In this document: positions 5,917-10,799 of the stretch, in pieces
How the letters are laid out: every line of letters starts with the position of its first letter
Numbering within the stretch: the first letter of the stretch is position 1
NCBI GenBank assembly: GCA_025927665.1
Contig: JAICKZ010000095.1
Coordinates: 1-10,799 of the forward strand
Direction of reading: 5' to 3'
DNA length: 10,799 bases
Source of the DNA: Steroidobacteraceae bacterium
GTDB lineage: Bacteria > Pseudomonadota > Gammaproteobacteria > Steroidobacterales > Steroidobacteraceae
The notes under the pieces: generated by a model
Told to the model about the DNA's origin: nothing
The model's database searches: none
The model's input: only the letters and a program-made list of their open reading frames with translations
Made by a program: the position numbers and the translations under genes

Positions 5917-8772
5917 CTAAGATTTTGTGCGACGAAGATCGAGCGTCACGGGATTCGATTCATTGTACCCATCGTTAGCAATAACGCGAATTCGGTGATG
6001 CGCACCATGAAGTTGTTCCGCTGTCAGTTTCAGTGTTGATTCTTTTAGTCCTATTGCGAGTGTATCCCAAGTACTGCCTTCGTCACTGATTTGAACCAAG
6101 TATGTCAACTTGTCTTTGTCCGCATCAGACCCCACCCAACTCAACGCGTGATTGGACTCACAACTACAGCTTGTTTTCACTGTGACTAACTTGAGACCTT
6201 TGATAACGGGTGAATGCGCAGACACATAACGAGTATTGACCACCTTATCGTTCAGTATTAAATCAATGCGTGCGATCTTATTACTCGCAGGAATGACAAG
6301 CTGCACGAGCCCTGTCTTATCTGCACCAGGCGGGATGTCCGTATCCTCACGTACCCAGGTTGAATAGGAACTAACTTTACCGTCCTTGTCGGAAATGCGG
6401 ATTGCAGCGATCTGATTAGGTTGTACGGCTAACGATGTAGCACGACTTACATGATCTATATGCCGCAGCACCCCCGTGTGTCGGGTGAGATTGACTGCTG
6501 CGACTACGCTCAAAAAATTTCCTGTCATTACTTCGTTTGCCAATGGCTTAGAAATTTTTGCGGCTGCATTATTCAGTCGGATTGCACGCATCAGCACTGA
6601 AAAACCGTTCTCTGCGCGCAAGCGTTGTAGCACCGCATTGTAATTGTAGGCACTGAACCACTGCGGTTGGTTGCAGTAAGTCATGATATCAAACGCCAAT
6701 GGCGCTATCAGCGTTTGCGGAACCGCATTGGCGAAATCCCCTTTATCTAATCCAACGTACGTCAGATTATTGTCGGATATCTGCCCATTAGGATTGGGAA
6801 AACTTGAATCATCGCTACTGTTGTTGTTGCAGAAACCCGGATGTTTGCGGCCAAAAGTGTGGGTGAGTTCATGTCCGCCATACCAATCACCAAACGAACC
6901 ATCGTTGTCCCCTGAAACATTCAATGGACGTCGCAGACCAGTACCGGATGCAGTATCACCAGTAGGTGACGATGCCACCACCGAGGTGTCTGGGTTGTCC
7001 GGGATTCCTGAAGCACAGCCGCGCATGAAACCACCATTGTTGATAACCAACCCAATGTAATGGGTGTGCGTATCACGACCTGCAGCAACTTCTGTTGCCC
7101 GTATCGCTGACAATTGCGCATTTGCGGTGTCGCAGTCAAAGGGGAAAGTACTGTTGGCGGTAACGGTCGTGGTGCTGAACTCAAATTGACTTGCCGGATA
7201 AACTCGACGTATCCACGATTGCAACAGATTGAAATCCAAATTTCGGGGCGCATTGAGGCCAGGCGAATTGCCAATCTGATATTGCAAGCCAACGATGCGC
7301 ACCCGCAGTGTTGGCATCGTTATGAAATGCACGAAGGTCGGTCGCCCATTATAAAACGCGTTGTCGCAACCTCCACAAGGAATGCCCACTGGACTTTGTG
7401 GACTACCATCCACATCCAACGATAGTTCGAAGTGCACTCCCCCTTCAGTAATCCACTCAGTAGGTAGTTCAAAATTCAGTCCACCATCGAATTGTGGCCT
7501 CACTCGTCTTGAGCGAAAGTCTGTATTCTGATCAACCGATATTTCGTTGCTTGAATGCACGCTACCTTGTAGCTGTGGTCCGGTATCATGTTCATTATTG
7601 AGTGGACGATACGCGTATAAGGTACCGCGCACATGATCGATCTTGGGGGTAGAACCAATGGTGTTCAGATAGACGCGAACCATAGTGGGTTTGTCTGCGA
7701 CCAAAGGTACGCTACCCGGCACGTTCTGTACTACTTGAGTAGTTTCAAATCCAAGAATGTTGAAGTGCTCGTCGGCGGCGATTGGTACATAGTTCAGCAC
7801 TAGTGAGGTTTGTGTTGTACCGTGACAATCCTTTACCGTAATGGTCAGTGTGCTCACGCCAGGAACCAATAAACCATTTATCCAGGTTGGACCAAATGAA
7901 CCGCTGAACCCTGGATAATTTACCGAGTTAGTCTGTCCATTGCCAGAGTCTGTCACCGTAGTGACAGCAAATGGATCCTCGGTCGCAACATGAAATGCAA
8001 TTAGAAATTGATTGAATTGCAACGTTTGCCCGGCAGCTGGTTGAAAGACATTGATGACGGGATCTTGAGTTGCACTGCAAACCGGCGGTGGACCGGCCGT
8101 ATCGAACTCCACATCGTCAATCGCCAAGCCGTTGGTAAACGACACACTGCCACCGATTTCGACACCTATCGTTACCCGAGTGATGGTTGCTGTCGTGACG
8201 GAGATTTCGATAGGCGTTTGAATGGATGTCGGCGCAGTATTATTGCCAAGGTTAATATTGGTTTGACCAACCTGTGTACCGTTGCTTGCAAATGCACGCA
8301 TAACTACCGTAATGGGTTGCGTCAACGCACTCGAATATCCGGCCCATGCCTTGACTCGCGCTTGTGGCTGCGTGAAAGACATTTCGATAGGCGCACTGCA
8401 AAATTCTGCAGCGTAACAAGTCTCAATCGCTTTGGTTCCCGAATGAGCAAAGTTGGGGATCGCAATTCCTTTGGAGTAATCAAGCGCAACGGCGTTGAAA
8501 ATCACGCCTTTAGCGGAATAAAAATTTAACACTGGAATTACGCCACCTGTCCCTGGACCATCCGGTGACATCTCTTCGAAAGTAATAACTTGAGCTCCCT
8601 GAGCCCTACTGATGATTGACATCCAAATCAGTGCGATGCATAACAATACTCGCCAATCAGCAAACCAAATATTTACCCGTTGCATAGCCTGTGCTGCAAA
8701 TTGAATAGGCTGAATCATCGGCTGGCTTTCTGGAACAAAATCACTTGAAGAGCGTTGTTGATGTATATTCAT
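5917..8772 (-). CDS. Large secreted metzincin-type zinc metalloprotease
   Basis: 951 residues, expected to act outside the cytoplasm. The zinc site is HELTHTFGRKH (H634, E635, H638, G641, H644), which fits the metzincin HExxHxxGxxH pattern. A Met-turn, FDIMTYC (M698 region), follows about 60 residues later. The stretch after it (QPQWFSAYNYN) resembles the SYC...W.S.Y.Y region I recall from secreted bacterial zinc proteases. Order: signal anchor about 42-57 (LLCIALIWMSIIS) with cleavage near AQGA (60); a beta-sandwich at about 61-224 (VITFEEMSP to IDDVEFD); an Ig-like section at about 230-330; a linker/beta domain to about 480; the protease domain at about 480-730; and a C-terminal FN3-like domain at about 855-945 (LTYLVQISDEGSTWDT). 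The N-region before the hydrophobic core is unusually long (40 residues). An internal ATG at residue 30 (base 8685) would give a normal signal peptide, and neither start has a clear SD. Substrate unknown. Confidence 0.85.
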   Translation of the reverse strand: MNIHQQRSSSDFVPESQPMIQPIQFAAQAMQRVNIWFADWRVLLCIALIWMSIISRAQGAQVITFEEMSPDGPGTGGVIPVLNFYSAKGVIFNAVALDYSKGIAIPNFAHSGTKAIETCYAAEFCSAPIEMSFTQPQARVKAWAGYSSALTQPITVVMRAFASNGTQVGQTNINLGNNTAPTSIQTPIEISVTTATITRVTIGVEIGGSVSFTNGLAIDDVEFDTAGPPPVCSATQDPVINVFQPAAGQTLQFNQFLIAFHVATEDPFAVTTVTDSGNGQTNSVNYPGFSGSFGPTWINGLLVPGVSTLTITVKDCHGTTQTSLVLNYVPIAADEHFNILGFETTQVVQNVPGSVPLVADKPTMVRVYLNTIGSTPKIDHVRGTLYAYRPLNNEHDTGPQLQGSVHSSNEISVDQNTDFRSRRVRPQFDGGLNFELPTEWITEGGVHFELSLDVDGSPQSPVGIPCGGCDNAFYNGRPTFVHFITMPTLRVRIVGLQYQIGNSPGLNAPRNLDFNLLQSWIRRVYPASQFEFSTTTVTANSTFPFDCDTANAQLSAIRATEVAAGRDTHTHYIGLVINNGGFMRGCASGIPDNPDTSVVASSPTGDTASGTGLRRPLNVSGDNDGSFGDWYGGHELTHTFGRKHPGFCNNNSSDDSSFPNPNGQISDNNLTYVGLDKGDFANAVPQTLIAPLAFDIMTYCNQPQWFSAYNYNAVLQRLRAENGFSVLMRAIRLNNAAAKISKPLANEVMTGNFLSVVAAVNLTRHTGVLRHIDHVSRATSLAVQPNQIAAIRISDKDGKVSSYSTWVREDTDIPPGADKTGLVQLVIPASNKIARIDLILNDKVVNTRYVSAHSPVIKGLKLVTVKTSCSCESNHALSWVGSDADKDKLTYLVQISDEGSTWDTLAIGLKESTLKLTAEQLHGAHHRIRVIANDGYNESNPVTLDLRRTKS

Positions 8773-9104
8773 GGCTTGCTCAGTGGTTTGGACAATCTAG
8801 CGTTGAGAAACCCAATTCGGATGCCAACGTGGATCATCTTAGCTGTCCAGTTTGCGTTGAGTGATACGAATATCTGGTCGAATACCATGAAAAGGCAGCA
8901 AGCTGATGTATGCACATCCGGCATCACAAACGCCTATAGGTCACCAGAGACATGCAGTGCGCCCACTTTAATCAGTGCCGCGTCCCAACAAGACCGATTT
9001 CGCTGCCACTTCGCACGGTAGCAGACGCAGAGCTTACAGGCCCATATGGGGCTGGAATCGATGGCTGTCTCCTTATGGACTACGCAGCTCGCCACTTAGC
9101 TGGA
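8773..9104. other. 332-bp stretch without a supported gene
   Basis: It lies upstream of the metalloprotease gene and just after the decayed phospholipase D-like gene. The plus-strand frame from 8755 overlaps the metalloprotease start and has no domain or SD. No convincing -35/-10 pair or terminator was found, although the metalloprotease promoter should lie here. Confidence 0.5.
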
Positions 9105-9435
9105 CTACAACGTCCTTCTTGCATACTTGACTGTTCCTTTCTTATAAAAGCCATCTGACCATGATGAATCTGGAACCAGGTAGATGGGGTGAGATTCCAA
9201 ATCCTTCTTGGGCACGTTATTAATAATGCTGCGGTAATGATAGTGCTGCCACAATCGCATGAATTCACCGAAGTAAATGTCAGCGACGCGTTTATCACAA
9301 CGGATGATGAGCATATTTTCATCGTTGCTTTTAGTAGATGCATCGCTGAAATTCGCAGAGCAGGAATGACGATCGGATCGTCGTCTACCGGGTCCACTGG
9401 CATGTATTTCCCACGAACAATCATCAATTAAAAAG
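9105..9435 (-). pseudogene. Frameshifted remnant of a phospholipase D-like protein (C-terminal part)
   Basis: Two overlapping minus-strand frames together spell the C-terminal half of a PLD-like phosphodiesterase. The first gives KYMPVDPVDDDPIVI; the second continues CSANFSDASTKSNDENMLII, then RCDKRVADIYFGEFMRLWQ and on to the natural-looking end VKYARRTL. In intact members, as I recall the family, this region reads HTKYMLVDP..DDPIVI.GSANFS. The join needs one missing base at about 9360-9364 (CCTGC where ACCGGC-like is expected). The HKD motif HxK(x4)D has become RGKYMPVD, so the catalytic His is lost. Upstream of about 9435 no family sequence could be followed, so the N-terminal domain is deleted or decayed. 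A sequencing error could explain the frameshift but not the missing His and N-terminus. Confidence 0.75.
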
Positions 9436-9808
9436 AAGTCGTTTGATCTTATGAAAGCGAACTCTTGAAATAATTCACAATGTCCCGGTTTACTTGATAC
9501 GTTAAACACAAATCAGAAATGATTACGTTTTAAGGTGCCGATGATGAACTGTTGTGATCGCTTTTCATGAAAAATATATTGATATAGATACTCGGGTAAT
9601 ACAGCAGTGGCAATAATCTCGAACGCAAGCTGTCCCATATTCACACTAACGCAAGTTGAACCGATTATTGTTGGGCTTCGAATACTAGAACTCTGTTTTG
9701 TTGACGGACCATCTGCGTTACGCGCACAATGACATTGCTTAGTCGAAGCCTCCACGTCCGCGGAAAGGGCAGCGCCCACGACAAGACGACTTGCTCGTTT
9801 AAGTCTGT
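9436..9808. other. Gene-poor stretch upstream of the decayed PLD-like gene
   Basis: The only sizeable frame is an 88-codon minus-strand ORF (9779-9513, GTG start). It has no SD, domain or signal peptide and may be part of a decayed gene. No tRNA, insertion-sequence end or strong repeat was seen. The promoter for the DUF1835 gene is probably in the right-hand part, but no convincing pair was identified. Confidence 0.4.
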
Positions 9809-9852
9809 TTCCCTTATTTGCCTGTGCGGACGCAGGTGTTTGATAAGGGGAA
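9809..9852 (+). promoter_or_regulatory. Leader hairpin that pairs with the SD of the DUF1835 gene
   Basis: TTCCCTTAT (9809-9817) is complementary, apart from one extra G, to ATAAGGGGAA (9843-9852), which contains the SD AAGGGG. Between them CCTGTG and CGCAGG form an inner stem around CGGA. The result is a coaxial hairpin that would hide the ribosome-binding site. The start codon follows 4 nt after the hairpin. Complementarity is seen directly; regulation (thermosensor, protein or ligand control) is inference. Confidence 0.45.
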
Positions 9853-9856
9853 TTTC

Positions 9857-10799
9857 ATGACTGACTCACTCGGATCATACGTTCACTTTCGTCTCAATCT
9901 TGAACAGCAGAAAAAGCATGCCAAAGATTTATTAAAGGCTGCACGTGCTGGTGATCCCCATGCTCTGGGCCAATTCAAATCAGTGCCAAGGTTAGCTGAA
10001 GCGCAATACCTGATCGCAAAGGAGCTACGTTTCGATAATTGGGCTGCCCTTAAAAATCACATCGTGCGAATGAATGACGAACAAGCTGCGATGATGCAGC
10101 CATTGCACTTAGATACAACATCTTTTCTCGACGGAGATCAGCGCACACTGCATATTCGTTGTGGTAGCGATCTTAAACATCTATTGCAAGCAGCCGGTTT
10201 CAGCGGAGATTTTTACGAACACAGTTATCCTTATCTGATTGGTCCTGTTCGCGAAGGGGCAGGCTCTCTTAACGAGCGTGCACAATTCTTGGTCGATACC
10301 TTTGCAGATTCGCGCGATCCACCACTTCAATACAATTCAGTTCTGCAAAGTCTGGAACGAGATGAACAGCAACTCAACGACTCTGCAAACTATGATCGAG
10401 TTGTCATCTGGTGCGAGTTTGACTGTTATGATCAGCTTATGCTGGAACATTATGCGATGCACCGCCGTCCCATGCATTTGGAATTGATCAACATTAAAGA
10501 CTTCCCCGGTGCAACCCGATTCATTGGCCTTGGGCAACTGCCACCTGAAGCGCTGCGTATATTATGGACAACACGCAAGCCAGTGACTCACTCGATGTTA
10601 ACCTTCGGACTTAAAACATGGCGCGCTCTCATTAACCCGGACCCACGCGAGCTTGCGTCGATCATGCGCGCTGGCTCTTCAGAATTACCACTGCTCATCA
10701 ACGCACTACATCGCCATTTACGCGAATTGCCTTCAGTAGTGAATGGCTTATCGTTCACTGAAGAGATGACACTGCAACTACTTGATGAGAACGAGATGA
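9857..10799 (+). CDS. DUF1835 family protein, C-terminus cut by window edge
   Basis: 314 residues are visible; the frame is open at the window end. Residues 12-70 carry the N-terminal element often found in front of such domains (AKDLLKAARAGDP and LAEAQYLIAKELRFDNWAALK), which resembles an ankyrin-like helical hairpin pair. Residues 97-210 match DUF1835: LHIRCGSDLKHLLQAAGF, then HSYPYLIGPVREG, and VVIWCEFDCYDQLML (182-196). The following part (IGLGQLPPEALRILWTTRKP, 223-242; LPLLINALHRHLRELPSVVN, 277-296) is also typical of these proteins. No biochemical role is established to my knowledge; conserved acidic and Cys residues suggest an enzyme. It is probably cytoplasmic, with no signal peptide. 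The ATG at 9857 follows AAGGGG by 6 nt. It stands alone on the plus strand. Confidence 0.85.
   Translation, partial: MTDSLGSYVHFRLNLEQQKKHAKDLLKAARAGDPHALGQFKSVPRLAEAQYLIAKELRFDNWAALKNHIVRMNDEQAAMMQPLHLDTTSFLDGDQRTLHIRCGSDLKHLLQAAGFSGDFYEHSYPYLIGPVREGAGSLNERAQFLVDTFADSRDPPLQYNSVLQSLERDEQQLNDSANYDRVVIWCEFDCYDQLMLEHYAMHRRPMHLELINIKDFPGATRFIGLGQLPPEALRILWTTRKPVTHSMLTFGLKTWRALINPDPRELASIMRAGSSELPLLINALHRHLRELPSVVNGLSFTEEMTLQLLDENEM

Noticed and set aside
6683..8529. Several plus- and minus-strand ORFs inside the metalloprotease gene
   Set aside because: They are frame shadows of the 951-codon gene and contain no domain of their own.
9513..9779. Minus-strand ORF of 88 codons as a gene, or as the N-terminus of the PLD-like protein
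   Set aside because: No SD, no recognisable motif, and no match to the expected PLD-like sequence upstream of the HKD motif.

Overview
The window looks like chromosomal DNA of a free-living Gram-negative bacterium, most likely a gammaproteobacterium. This assignment is inferred from general gene style, Sec signal peptides, Shine-Dalgarno (SD) led genes, moderate base composition and integron-type recombination boxes; no taxonomic marker gene is present. No rRNA, tRNA, CRISPR array, transposase or integrase gene was seen.

Layout. The left end (1-1182, minus) is the N-terminal three quarters of a secreted GH51 alpha-L-arabinofuranosidase, running off the window at base 1. A 260-bp divergent intergenic region with overlapping candidate promoters and a perfect 15-bp palindrome separates it from a two-gene ABC exporter operon (1443-2976, plus): an ATPase with all nucleotide-binding motifs and an ABC-2 permease that starts at a GTG two bases after the ATPase stop codon.

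From about 3.1 to 5.6 kb is an accessory block, all on the minus strand. It holds, in transcription order, two unrecognised secreted proteins (5549-4836 and 4693-4178), a DUF2513 protein (4125-3706) and a small three-helix membrane protein (3616-3224). The last gene is bracketed by GTTAGGC/GCCTAAC boxes. Its stop codon lies inside the GCCTAAC box, and an 89-bp folded element resembling an integron attC site follows it. This looks like a solitary integron gene cassette without an integrase in view.

From 5.9 to 8.8 kb (minus) is a 951-residue secreted zinc metalloprotease of the metzincin type (HELTHTFGRKH plus Met-turn IMTYC) with N-terminal beta-rich domains and a C-terminal FN3-like domain. 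A doubtful 69-codon ORF follows it. Upstream, 9105-9435 (minus) is the decayed C-terminal part of a phospholipase D-like protein: one frameshift, and the catalytic His of its HKD motif is replaced.

The right end (9857 onward, plus) is a DUF1835-family protein, cut by the window end. Its SD sits in a long hairpin that could control translation.

The genes do not form one pathway. The window combines sugar-polymer degradation, an export system, a variable region of secreted and mobile-type genes, and a conserved hypothetical gene.
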